A stretch of 64,000 nucleotides of DNA from contig CATVYJ010000006.1 in NCBI GenBank assembly GCA_958348245.1, positions 1-64,000 of the forward strand, in the 5' to 3' direction. Each line of letters starts with the position of its first letter. Position 1 is the stretch's first letter. Made by a program: the position numbers and the translations under genes. This stretch comes from an uncultured Veillonellaceae bacterium. Lineage in GTDB: Bacteria > Bacillota > Negativicutes > Veillonellales > Dialisteraceae. The notes beneath the pieces are model-generated. The model saw only the letters and a program-made list of their open reading frames with translations. It made no database searches and was not told the DNA's origin. Of this stretch, positions 25,220 through 33,498 are shown piece by piece.

Positions 25220-26206
25220 ATGGAAGGTAAAACATGGAAGGCGCTCGCGGCCGCCGCGCTGCTGGGCCTTTCCGCAGCGGGGCTCGCCGGATGCGGCGGC
25301 TCCGGAGGCGGGGCGGACGGCGGCAAACAGATGGTGGGCGTGGTGCAGATCGTGCAGCACCCGGCCCTGGACGAGGCCAATAAAGGATTCGTCCAGGCGC
25401 TGAACGACCGGGGCCTTGCGGACAAAATCGAAATCGACCAGCAGAATGCCCAGGGCGACCAGTCCAATCTGCGGTCCATCGCAAACCGCTTCGTGACCGG
25501 CAGATACGCCCTCATCGGGGCGATTTCCACGCCGGCCGCCCAGGCCATGGCGAACGCCACCGCAGACATTCCCATCGTGTGCACGGCGGTGACAAATTAT
25601 GAGACCGCCCGCCTCATGGCGTCGGAGACCGCGCCGGACGGCAACGTCACGGGCACGTCGGACCGGGGCCCCACGGAGAAGGAAGTGGCGCTCATCCGGG
25701 AGATCCAGCCCGGCGCGAAGGCCATCGGCATCATTTACAATTCAAGCGAAATCAACTCGGTCATCCAGGCCCGGCATCTCCGCGAGATCTGCGAGCCCCT
25801 CGGCATCACCGTAAAGGAGCTCACGGTAAACTCCATCAACGACATTCAGCAGGTGGCGGAGAGCTTCGCAGGCCAGGTGGACGCGATCTACGTCCCCACG
25901 GATAACGTGGTGGCTTCGTCCATCCCGACGCTCATGTCCGTGGCGAACGCCGCGAAGATTCCCGTGTACGGCGCGGAAGTGGGCCATGTGGAAAACGGGG
26001 TGCTCGCCTCCGAGTCCATCAGCTACTACGACATCGGCTATCAGGCCGGAGACATGGCGGCGGACATTCTCGAAGGAAAGAAGACCGTAAAGGATCTCCC
26101 CGTGGAGACCGCGGAGAAATCGCAGCTCTACATCAATAAACAGGAAATGGAATTCCTGGGGCTTCCCATCCCGCAGTCCGTACTGGACCGCGCGGAGATG
26201 ATCTGA
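25220..26206 (+). CDS. ABC importer substrate-binding lipoprotein 1 (ABC_sub_bind / TrpX-like)
   Basis: 328 residues. A lipoprotein signal ends GLAGC (Cys near residue 24). The mature protein has the two-lobe ABC_sub_bind fold (PF04392): VGVVQIVQHPALDEANKGF, DQQNAQGDQSNL, GAISTPAAQAMANAT, GIIYNSSEINSV and YVPTDNVVASS. This family includes TrpX, a tryptophan-binding protein; the ligand here is probably an aromatic amino acid, but that is inference. Start ATG 25220 follows GGAGG; a TTG three codons earlier is less likely. First gene of a five-gene importer operon. Confidence 0.92.
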   Translation: MEGKTWKALAAAALLGLSAAGLAGCGGSGGGADGGKQMVGVVQIVQHPALDEANKGFVQALNDRGLADKIEIDQQNAQGDQSNLRSIANRFVTGRYALIGAISTPAAQAMANATADIPIVCTAVTNYETARLMASETAPDGNVTGTSDRGPTEKEVALIREIQPGAKAIGIIYNSSEINSVIQARHLREICEPLGITVKELTVNSINDIQQVAESFAGQVDAIYVPTDNVVASSIPTLMSVANAAKIPVYGAEVGHVENGVLASESISYYDIGYQAGDMAADILEGKKTVKDLPVETAEKSQLYINKQEMEFLGLPIPQSVLDRAEMI

Positions 26207-26253
26207 TAGAAGCATAGGAGACGGAGACGGCGGGGAAGTCGCCGCTCCGGGAA

Positions 26254-26282
26254 GCGGGCCCGGCCCGCAGGCGCGTAAGCGC
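26254..26282 (+). other. two intercistronic hairpins
   Basis: GCGGGC-CCG-GCCCGC (26254-26268) and GCGC-GTAA-GCGC (26271-26282) without U-tracts, between binding-protein genes 1 and 2. They may protect the upstream mRNA from 3' decay or pause transcription. Confidence 0.6.
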
Positions 26283-26303
26283 ATACAGAAGGAGGAAAGC
26301 AGC

Positions 26304-27296
26304 ATGGAAGGCAGAACAATGTGGAAAAAGGTACTCGCAGCAGGCGTCCTGGGGCTTATGGCCGCTGGACTTGTGGCCGGATGCGGCGGCGCGGGAGACA
26401 AAGCGGACAGCGGCAAACAGATGGTGGGCGTGGTGCAGATCGTGCAGCACCCGGCCCTGGACGATTCCAATAAAGGCTTCGTCCAGGCCCTGAACGACCG
26501 GGGCCTGGCGGATAAAATCGAAATCGACCAGCAGAACGCCCAGGGCGACCAGTCCAATCTCCAGACCATCGCGAACCGCTTCGTATCCGGCAAATACGCC
26601 CTCATCGGGGCGATTTCCACGCCGGCCGCGCAGTCTATGGCAAACGCCACGAAGGATATCCCCATCGTGTGCACCGCCATCGCGGATTTTGAAAACGCGA
26701 AGCTCATGGCTTCGGAGGCCGCGCCCGACGCGAACGTCACGGGCACCCACGACCGGGGGCCTCTCGATAAGCAGGTGGCGCTCATCCGGGAGATCCAGCC
26801 GAATCTCAAACGGCTGGGCATCATGTACAATTCGAGTGAAATCAATTCCGTCATTCAGGCGGACAATCTGAAGAAGGAATGCGCGAAGTACGGCATCGAA
26901 GTGGTGGAAGTGACGGTGAACTCCATCAACGACGTGCAGCAGGCGGCGGAAAGCTTCCTCGGCAGCGTGGACGCGATCTTCGTGCCCACGGATAACGTGG
27001 TGGCCTCGTCCATTCCGAACCTGATGGCCATGGCGAACCGCGGGAAGATTCCCGTGTACGGCGCGGAAGCGGGCCACGTGCAGAACGGGGCGTTCGCCTC
27101 CGAGTCCATCAGTTTCTACGACATCGGATACCGCGCGGGGGAAATGGCCGCGGATATCCTCGAAGGAAAAAAGACCGTGAAGGACCTCCCCGTGGAAGGG
27201 GCGGCCCAGTCGAAGCTCTTCATTAACAGACAGGAAATGGAAACGCTCGGCATTTCCGTGCCGCAGTCGGTGCTGGACCGGGCGGAGCTCATCTGA
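26304..27296 (+). CDS. ABC importer substrate-binding lipoprotein 2 (ABC_sub_bind / TrpX-like)
   Basis: 330 residues, a close paralog of the preceding gene over its whole length, with long stretches identical even in DNA. The lipobox is LVAGC (Cys near residue 26). Same fold and motifs: VGVVQIVQHPALDDSNKGF, DQQNAQGDQSNL, GAISTPAAQSMANAT and FVPTDNVVASS. AAGGAGG lies upstream of ATG 26304. The differences (for instance IADFENAKL against VTNYETARL) may tune the ligand range. It shares the single permease and ATPase encoded downstream. Confidence 0.92.
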   Translation: MEGRTMWKKVLAAGVLGLMAAGLVAGCGGAGDKADSGKQMVGVVQIVQHPALDDSNKGFVQALNDRGLADKIEIDQQNAQGDQSNLQTIANRFVSGKYALIGAISTPAAQSMANATKDIPIVCTAIADFENAKLMASEAAPDANVTGTHDRGPLDKQVALIREIQPNLKRLGIMYNSSEINSVIQADNLKKECAKYGIEVVEVTVNSINDVQQAAESFLGSVDAIFVPTDNVVASSIPNLMAMANRGKIPVYGAEAGHVQNGAFASESISFYDIGYRAGEMAADILEGKKTVKDLPVEGAAQSKLFINRQEMETLGISVPQSVLDRAELI

Positions 27297-27331
27297 GAAA
27301 GCGGAGGGTTTCGGGAGGACAGACACAGGAA

Positions 27332-28354
27332 ATGATCCGATGGCTTCTGCGGTTGCTGGCGCTGCTCTGCGCGGGCTCGCTGGCGGCGTGCCTCCTGCTG
27401 CGGCAGGGCGGGGCGGAACAGGAAGCGCCCGTGCAGCCGCTCCCGAAAAAAGAGGTCTATGCGGTGGGCATCCTGCAGGGCGACCGCGTGCCTGAGCAGG
27501 ACCGCCTGCGGGAAGGCTTTCTCGCGGCGCTCGCCGGGGAAGGCTGGACGCCGGGGGACAATCTCCGGGTGGACATCGTCGACGGCGGAGGCAGCCGGAC
27601 GGCCCTCGAAGCGGGGGCGGCCCGGTTCCGCCGGGAAGGAAAAGACCTTGTGTGCGCCGTAGGCACCGACGCGGCGGAGGCGGCGGCCCGCCGGTTCCGC
27701 ACGACCCCCGTGGTGGGCGCGGGCGTGCTCTATTTCACCAGCCAGCCGTGGTTCAAAGGGCATAAAAACCTGACCGGCACCATGTCCCTGCCGGAAGTGG
27801 TGCAGCAGTTCGACACGGCGCGGCGCGTCCTCAAAGCCAGGCGGATCGCCGTCCTGTACTCGGAAGACAGCGGGGAAGCGGACCTCCAGCTGAAATGGCT
27901 GCAGAGCGCCGCGGCGGACAAGGGGATCACCCTCGTGAAGGAAAAAGTCGCGCACAACGCTTCGCCCGAAGCGGTGGCGGCCTCCCTCGCAGGCCGGGCG
28001 GACGCGGTGTACGTCGCCGTGGACGAGCGCATGCAGCGCCATTTCCGGACCATCGCGGCGGCCCTCACCGCGGCGGGGATTCCCGTCGTGGGCGGCGACG
28101 AAGACATGGTGCGCCACGGGGCGGTGCTCTCCGTCTCGGAGGATTATTACCGCATGGGCTTCGACGCGGGCCTCATGGCGGCGCGGCTCCTCGAGGGGGC
28201 GCTGCCGCAGGACCTCCCCGTGCGCCGGCAGAAGGACCCGGATCTCGTGGTCAATATGGCCGCGGTGAATGCGTTTCATCTGGGCCTGCCGGGCGGCCTC
28301 TGGCAGAAAGCGCGTAAATTGTATTTGTATGACGGTCAGCCGGCGCGGCCGTAA
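27332..28354 (+). CDS. ABC importer substrate-binding lipoprotein 3 (divergent ABC_sub_bind)
   Basis: 340 residues. A short lipoprotein signal ends SLAAC (Cys 20). Same fold as the two genes upstream but far more divergent: YAVGILQGDRVPEQDRLREG, VCAVGTDAAEAAA, RIAVLYSEDSGEADL and YVAVDERMQRHF. The conserved IVQHP and NAQGDQ motifs are lost, so it probably binds another ligand or has become a regulator of the importer. The ribosome site is weak (AGGA close to the ATG), suggesting lower expression than its neighbours. Confidence 0.85.
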   Translation: MIRWLLRLLALLCAGSLAACLLLRQGGAEQEAPVQPLPKKEVYAVGILQGDRVPEQDRLREGFLAALAGEGWTPGDNLRVDIVDGGGSRTALEAGAARFRREGKDLVCAVGTDAAEAAARRFRTTPVVGAGVLYFTSQPWFKGHKNLTGTMSLPEVVQQFDTARRVLKARRIAVLYSEDSGEADLQLKWLQSAAADKGITLVKEKVAHNASPEAVAASLAGRADAVYVAVDERMQRHFRTIAAALTAAGIPVVGGDEDMVRHGAVLSVSEDYYRMGFDAGLMAARLLEGALPQDLPVRRQKDPDLVVNMAAVNAFHLGLPGGLWQKARKLYLYDGQPARP

Positions 28355-28365
28355 ACGCCGGACAG

Positions 28366-28380
28366 CGGGAACGGTTCCCG
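28366..28380 (+). other. intercistronic palindrome
   Basis: CGGGAAC-G-GTTCCCG, 7-bp arms, between binding protein 3 and the permease; no T-run. Confidence 0.5.
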
Positions 28381-28403
28381 GACATTAAGGAGTGGAGAAA
28401 TCG

Positions 28404-29285
28404 ATGTTTGATCTTGCAGTTTCCACCGTGGCGCAGGGCCTCATGTGGTCCATCCTCGCGCTGGGCGTATTTCTTTCTTTCCGCGTGCTGGACGTGCCGG
28501 ACATGACCTGCGAAGGGAGCTTTCCTCTCGGCGGGGCCATCGCGGCCACCCTTATCGCCGCGGGCGGCTCTCCCTGGCTGTCCCTCATCGCCGGTGCGGC
28601 GGGCGGCATTGTGGCGGGCACCGTGTCGGGCATCCTGTACACGAAGCTGAAAATTCCCGCCATTCTCGCCGGGATCCTCACCATGATCGCGCTCTATTCC
28701 ATCAACCTGCACATCATGGGCAAGGCGAATATTTCGCTTCTCCGCACGGACACCGTGTTTACCCTCACCCAGAAGGCGCTCGGCATCAGCCAGGGCGCGG
28801 CGGCCTTCCTGCTGCCGGCCGTGCTGGTGGTCGCGCTCGGGCTTGCCACCTACTGGTTCTTCGGCACGGAGATCGGCATGTGCATCCGCGCTACGGGCTT
28901 CAACGTGCAGATGATGCGCGCCCAGGGCGTGAATACGGACACCATGATCATCGTGGGCCTTTTCATCAGCAACGCGTTCATCGGCCTCTGCGGCGCGGTG
29001 GTCGCGCAGAATAACGGCTTTGCCGACGTGGGCATGGGCATCGGCACCATTGTCATCGGCCTAGCCTCCGTCATCATCGGGGAAGTCATCCTCGGCGTGA
29101 ATTCCTTCAAGGCGTCTCTGTTCGCTGTCGTCCTCGGCTCGGTGCTGTACCGCATCGTCATCGCCGTGGTGCTTTTCATGGGCATGCCGCCGAACGATCT
29201 GAAACTCTTCACGGCCGTGCTCGTCATGATCGCCCTCGCCATGCCGATGATCAAGGAAAATCTGAACTTAGGAAAGGCGGCGTGA
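28404..29285 (+). CDS. ABC importer permease (BPD_transp_2 type)
   Basis: 293 residues with eight to nine transmembrane segments. The beginning LSFRVLDVPDMTCEGSFPLG and the segments GTEIGMCIRATGFNVQMMRA and ASVIIGEVILG are characteristic of the branched-chain-like permeases that pair with ABC_sub_bind proteins (TrpY-like). It forms the membrane channel of the importer. ATG 28404 is 11 nt after AAGGAG; a GTG four codons earlier overlaps the ribosome site and is rejected. Confidence 0.93.
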   Translation: MFDLAVSTVAQGLMWSILALGVFLSFRVLDVPDMTCEGSFPLGGAIAATLIAAGGSPWLSLIAGAAGGIVAGTVSGILYTKLKIPAILAGILTMIALYSINLHIMGKANISLLRTDTVFTLTQKALGISQGAAAFLLPAVLVVALGLATYWFFGTEIGMCIRATGFNVQMMRAQGVNTDTMIIVGLFISNAFIGLCGAVVAQNNGFADVGMGIGTIVIGLASVIIGEVILGVNSFKASLFAVVLGSVLYRIVIAVVLFMGMPPNDLKLFTAVLVMIALAMPMIKENLNLGKAA

Positions 29286-29288
29286 CCC

Positions 29289-30080
29289 ATGCTGGAAATC
29301 TCTCACATCAGCAAGACCTTTTTCAAAGGCACGCAGAATGAAAAGAAAGCGCTCGTGGATCTGTCCCTCACGCTGAACGACGGCGATTTCTGCACCGTCA
29401 TCGGCGGCAACGGCGCGGGCAAGAGCACCCTCCTGAACAGCATCGCCGGGGCGTATATCCCCGACAGCGGGAGCGTGGTCATCGACGGAAACGACGTCAC
29501 CCGCATGAGCGAATACAAGCGCGCCCGCTACATCGGCCGCGTTTTCCAGGACCCCATGAAGGGCACCGCCTCGGGCATGCAGCTCGAGGAAAATCTCATC
29601 CTCGCCGCGCGGCGCGGCGAATCCCGCCGCCTCCGCTGGGCTTTCGGCAGAGGAGACCACGACAGGTTCCGGGATATGCTCGCCCGGCTTGATCTCGGCC
29701 TGGAGAGCCGCCTCGAGACCCGCATCGGCCTTCTCTCCGGCGGCCAGCGCCAGGCGGTGACGCTTCTCATGGCCACGCTGAAAAAGCCGGAGATTCTCCT
29801 TCTCGACGAACCGACCGCCGCGCTCGATCCGAAGACGGCGGAAAAAGTGCTCAAGCTCACCGACGACATTGTGCGCGAGCAGCATCTCACTACGCTCATG
29901 ATTACCCACAACATGCGCGACGCCCTCCGCTTCGGCAACCGCCTCATCATGATGAACAGCGGCCGCATCATCGCGGATTACTCGCCGGAAGAGAAAAAAG
30001 AACTCACCATCGACATGCTTCTCAAGAAATTTGAAGAGACGAGCGACGCCATCAGCGACCGCCTCATGCTCGGCAATTAA
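29289..30080 (+). CDS. ABC importer ATP-binding protein (TrpZ-like)
   Basis: 263 residues, 3 nt after the permease stop. Walker A is GGNGAGKST (about 39-47), the Q-loop VFQDP, the signature LSGGQRQAV, Walker B LLLDEPTAALD and the switch histidine in MITHNMRDA. It powers uptake for all three binding proteins. Last gene of the operon. Confidence 0.96.
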   Translation: MLEISHISKTFFKGTQNEKKALVDLSLTLNDGDFCTVIGGNGAGKSTLLNSIAGAYIPDSGSVVIDGNDVTRMSEYKRARYIGRVFQDPMKGTASGMQLEENLILAARRGESRRLRWAFGRGDHDRFRDMLARLDLGLESRLETRIGLLSGGQRQAVTLLMATLKKPEILLLDEPTAALDPKTAEKVLKLTDDIVREQHLTTLMITHNMRDALRFGNRLIMMNSGRIIADYSPEEKKELTIDMLLKKFEETSDAISDRLMLGN

Positions 30081-30087
30081 AAAAAGC

Positions 30088-30109
30088 CCCCGGATGTTCC
30101 GGGGTTTTT
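30088..30109. terminator. terminator of the importer operon
   Basis: CCCCGGA-TGT-TCCGGGG then T5; an A-run upstream provides a U-tract on the other strand. Confidence 0.85.
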
Positions 30110-30114
30110 GCTGG

Positions 30115-30152
30115 AAAAAGCACGGAGCCCATCGGGACATCCGTGCTTTTTT
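30115..30152. terminator. second, bidirectional terminator
   Basis: AAAAAGCACGGA/TCCGTGCTTTTT, 12-bp stem with a 13-nt loop, 10 nt before the stop of the convergent reductase. Together with the preceding hairpin it insulates the convergent operons. Confidence 0.85.
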
Positions 30153-30162
30153 TCGGATGCGT

Positions 30163-31200
30163 TCAGATTTTCTGCGGGCCCGTGGACCACACGTGCGCCG
30201 CTTTCGCCGCTTCGGGCGTATTCTGCGCCATCACTCCCGCGAGAGGATGCGGCACGTAGAGCTCGTCCAGATAGGCGATCTCCTCCGCCGTGAGCGACAG
30301 GTCCGCCGCCTTCGCCATGCCTTTCACGTGAGAGGCTTTCGTCGCGCCCACCACGGGAGCCGTCACGCGCGTGAGGAGCCAGGCGAGGGATACCTCCGTC
30401 ATGGACACGCCCCGCGCGTCGGCGATTTCCTCCGCCCGGGCGATGATGGGCGCGTCTTCCGACGCCGTTCCGTCGTATTTCAGCTTCGCGTAGCTGTCCT
30501 CCGCAAGGCGCTTCGACGTCTCGCCGGGATGCTTCGAGAGCCGTCCGCCGGCGAGCGCGCTGTACGGCGTCATGGCGATGTGCTCCAGACGGCAGAAGGG
30601 CGCCATCTCCCGCTCTTCTTCGCGGAAAATCAGATTGTAATGGCCCTGCACCGACACGAACTGCGCAAAGCCTTCCCGCGCGGCGAAATCGTTGGCCCGG
30701 CAGAGCTGCCAGGCGAAGCAGTTTGAAATGCCGATGTACCGCGCCTTGCCCGCCTTCACCGCGTTATTCAGCCCTTCCATGATGTCTTCCAAGGGCGTCT
30801 GCCAGTCCCACATGTGGTAGATGTACAGATCCACATAGTCCATGCCCAGATTTTCCAGGCTCTTGTCCAGCATGCGGCGGATGTGCTCCTGCCCGGATAC
30901 GCCCGCGGCGATTTCCTCGTTGGTGCGCGGCAGGAATTTCGTGGCCACCACCACGTCGTCCCGCTTCGCAAAGCGGCGGAGCGCCCGGCCGAGGTACTGT
31001 TCGCTCGTGCCGCTCTGGTACGCGATGGCCGTGTCGAAGAAATTGATGCCCCGCTCGAGGCCGAGGCGGATGATGGACCGGGACGTCTCTTCGTTCACCG
31101 TCCACGAATGCTGCCCCCGCGACGCGTCGCCGAAGCCCATGCATCCCATGCAGATGCGCGACACCGTCAGATCCGATGTTCCCAGTTTTGCATATTTCAC
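30163..31200 (-). CDS. aldo/keto reductase (AKR, YhdN/AKR11-13-like)
   Basis: 345 residues from a GTG start with an excellent ribosome site (AAAAGGAGGGA, 5 nt before GTG); the longer frame upstream has none. KLGTSDLTVSRICMGCMGFG is a typical AKR start. Tetrad: Asp and Tyr in DTAIAYQ, Lys in VATKFLP, His in YIYHMWD. It reduces an unknown carbonyl with NADPH. A TACAAT -10 lies on the minus strand near 31225. It is the third aldo/keto reductase of the window and belongs to the same long class as that at 6311. Confidence 0.9.
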   Translation of the reverse strand: MKYAKLGTSDLTVSRICMGCMGFGDASRGQHSWTVNEETSRSIIRLGLERGINFFDTAIAYQSGTSEQYLGRALRRFAKRDDVVVATKFLPRTNEEIAAGVSGQEHIRRMLDKSLENLGMDYVDLYIYHMWDWQTPLEDIMEGLNNAVKAGKARYIGISNCFAWQLCRANDFAAREGFAQFVSVQGHYNLIFREEEREMAPFCRLEHIAMTPYSALAGGRLSKHPGETSKRLAEDSYAKLKYDGTASEDAPIIARAEEIADARGVSMTEVSLAWLLTRVTAPVVGATKASHVKGMAKAADLSLTAEEIAYLDELYVPHPLAGVMAQNTPEAAKAAHVWSTGPQKI

Positions 31201-31317
31201 AGCGATCCCTCCTTTTCCCGTATTGTATCCGTCCGCGGGGAAATGCGCACATGCTTCTTTTTCATGCCGATGCATACGCGGCGCGCATTTCCGGGAGGCG
31301 CCGCCGTCCGCGCGCAG

Positions 31318-31341
31318 AAAAGGCAGGGAGAACTCCCTGCC
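31318..31341 (-). terminator. terminator of the 2-hydroxyacid dehydrogenase
   Basis: On the minus strand GGCAGGGA-GTTC-TCCCTGCC followed by TTTT. Confidence 0.75.
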
Positions 31342-31363
31342 CGGTACCGGCCGCCGCGGCGGC

Positions 31364-32314
31364 TCAATATCCTTTTTTCTTGTCCACTACATTCAGCAGA
31401 GGCTGGCCGAGGCTCCACGCGGCGAAATTGTCCTGCAGGAGATCGAGGAGGCGGTCCCAGAAGTCGCGGGTCATGGACGCGGTGTGGGGCGTCATGAGGA
31501 CGTTCTTCATGTCCCAGAAGGGATGGTCTGCGGGAAGCGGCTCTTTGCTGAAGACGTCCAGCGCCGCGCCGGCGAGATGCCCCGACTGCAGCGCGCTGAT
31601 GAGCGCCGCTTCATCCACCACGGACGCGCGGGCGATATTGATGAAGAAGGCCCCTTCCTTCATGGCGGCGAATTTTTCCGCGTCGAAGAAATGATCCGTG
31701 TCGGGCGTCGCGGGGAGCGCCGCCACGATGACGTCCGCCGAGGGGAGGGCGGTCATGATGTCTTCCGTGCTGTACACTTCGTCTGCGAAGAGTTCGTCCG
31801 TGCGGCTCCGCTTCACCGCGGCGACGGTCATGCCGAAGACTTTGGCTTTCTCCGCCACGGCCCGGCCGATGCCGCCGAAGCCCGCGATGAGGAGGCGCTT
31901 CTTATACAGGATGTCCCCCTTCGGGCGCTTCCACTCGTGCGCGTCCTGATGGCGCACCGCTTCGTGGAGACGGTGGGCCCACGCGAGGAGGAAGGCCATG
32001 GTGTGCTCGGACACGGCTTTGTCGTGCACGCCGTGCGAATTGGTGAGCGTGATGTCCCGCGCCATCATGGACGGGGTGAGGAGTTTCTCCACGCCGTCCG
32101 AGAGGGAGTGCACCCAGCGGATGCGCGGCCCCGCCTGCAGCACGGGCTCCGCGTCCTGAAAGCCCCACATGGCGACGGCGTCCGCGTCGGCGAGATGGGG
32201 GAGCGCGTCCCGCATGGACGCGTACGCTTCCACCGCCGCGCCCGGCACAGCCCGGCGCAGGGACGCAAGCCGTCCGTCGGACACTTTATTGATGATTACC
32301 AGTTTCAATGCCAT
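31364..32314 (-). CDS. D-isomer-specific 2-hydroxyacid dehydrogenase
   Basis: 316 residues. The NAD-binding Rossmann motif is GFGGIGRAVAEKAKVFGM. Catalytic Arg is in NIARASVVDEAAL, and catalytic His in MTPHTASM near the C-terminus; the SHGVHDKAVSEHTMAFLLAW segment is typical of the family. It reduces a 2-keto acid with NAD(P)H or the reverse; the substrate is not deducible. Start at 32314 (MALKLVI) is preferred over the ATG two codons earlier because GAGGTGAT is correctly spaced for it. Divergent from the polysaccharide deacetylase gene. Confidence 0.92.
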   Translation of the reverse strand: MALKLVIINKVSDGRLASLRRAVPGAAVEAYASMRDALPHLADADAVAMWGFQDAEPVLQAGPRIRWVHSLSDGVEKLLTPSMMARDITLTNSHGVHDKAVSEHTMAFLLAWAHRLHEAVRHQDAHEWKRPKGDILYKKRLLIAGFGGIGRAVAEKAKVFGMTVAAVKRSRTDELFADEVYSTEDIMTALPSADVIVAALPATPDTDHFFDAEKFAAMKEGAFFINIARASVVDEAALISALQSGHLAGAALDVFSKEPLPADHPFWDMKNVLMTPHTASMTRDFWDRLLDLLQDNFAAWSLGQPLLNVVDKKKGY

Positions 32315-32395
32315 ATCCATCACCTCTATGCAACGACCTGAGGAAGTTTTCTTCATTATAGCACAGCCCGCGCGGGGAAATCCTTTGCGGGCATT

Positions 32396-32404
32396 TGGTA
32401 TAAT
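32396..32404 (+). promoter_or_regulatory. extended -10 promoter of the deacetylase gene
   Basis: TGGTATAAT about 30 nt before the ATG; no convincing -35. Confidence 0.6.
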
Positions 32405-32434
32405 AAGGAGAATACAAAGTCTGCAGGAGGCACT

Positions 32435-33487
32435 ATGGCAGAACGGAAACGGAAAACGGCGGGACGGAAGCCCGTGCGGCGCGCGCGGAAGAAGCGGAGC
32501 GGCGGCGGACGCTTTCTCTTTTCGCTGCTCTTTTTTATTGCGGCGGCCGCCGCGGCGATTTATTTCACCTCACAGGCCCCGGAAGCGCCGAAAGGGCCGG
32601 AGCCTGCCGCGCCGCGGAACGCGGTGGAGCGCGTGATCGACACGGTGCGGGAAACTGCGGAAGAGGCGGTCTCTTCCGCGGAGGAGGACACGGAAGAAAC
32701 GAAGCGCGAGGCGAAGCGCGCGCCCCGGGCGGATGCGGAAGAACGGGAAAGCCGCGCGGCGGACGGGACGGCGGCTCCGGCGGAGACGAAAAAAGAAGCG
32801 CCCCGCCGGTCCGCGCCCGCGGAGTCGTACAGCGGACGCCTCGCGGTGGTGATCGACGACGGCGGACGGGATCTGGCGTCGCAGCGCGTATACGAGGCGA
32901 TGGGCATTCCCCTCACGCTGGCGGTGATGCCGAACCAGCCGCATACGGCGGAGGCCGCGGCGTCGTGGGCGGCGGCGGGGCTTCCGGTCATCATTCACCA
33001 GCCCATGGAGTCCGTATCGGGCGCGGCGGCGGAGCCGGTTTTCCTCTCTACGGCGATGACCGCGGAGGAGCAGGGGAAAATCCTCGCCGATTCTTTCCGG
33101 CAGATTCCGCAGGCGGTGGGGATGAATAACCATCAGGGGTCGAAGGCCACCATCCATCGCACCACCATGAACAATGTCATGAAGGCGCTGGCCGCGCGGA
33201 ACATGTTCTTCCTGGACAGCGCCACGAACAGCACCACCGCGGCGGACGCGGCGGCCGCGCAGTACGGCGTGCCCTACGTGCGGAACGAACTCTTCGTGGA
33301 CAATTCTGCCGACGTGGAAGAGATCAAGGCGATGATCCGCAAGGGGGCGCGCATGGCGAGCGCCAGCGGCAGCGCGGTCATCATCGGCCACTGCCGGCCC
33401 CACACGGCGGAAGCGTTCCGGCAGATCGCGCCGGAGCTCCGCGCGGCGGGCATCACCTTCGTATACGTGTCGTCTCTCTGCCATTGA
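32435..33487 (+). CDS. divergent polysaccharide deacetylase family protein
   Basis: 350 residues. A very basic N-terminus (about 25 residues) and one transmembrane helix (about 26-44) anchor it. A charged Ala/Glu linker (45-130) leads to the PF04748 domain: RLAVVIDDGGRDLAS, LTLAVMPNQPHT, VIIHQPMES, MNNHQGSKAT and AVIIGHCRPHT. The Asp-Asp and His residues are those of the NodB-like metal site. It probably acts on wall polysaccharide outside the membrane. The SDR that follows begins 11 nt after the stop. Confidence 0.88.
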   Translation: MAERKRKTAGRKPVRRARKKRSGGGRFLFSLLFFIAAAAAAIYFTSQAPEAPKGPEPAAPRNAVERVIDTVRETAEEAVSSAEEDTEETKREAKRAPRADAEERESRAADGTAAPAETKKEAPRRSAPAESYSGRLAVVIDDGGRDLASQRVYEAMGIPLTLAVMPNQPHTAEAAASWAAAGLPVIIHQPMESVSGAAAEPVFLSTAMTAEEQGKILADSFRQIPQAVGMNNHQGSKATIHRTTMNNVMKALAARNMFFLDSATNSTTAADAAAAQYGVPYVRNELFVDNSADVEEIKAMIRKGARMASASGSAVIIGHCRPHTAEAFRQIAPELRAAGITFVYVSSLCH

Positions 33488-33498
33488 AAGGAGCGCCC

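Noticed and set aside
25132..25230. Leader peptide starting at the ATG at 25132 before the importer
   Set aside because: The ATG lies inside the -10 box and would not be in the transcript.
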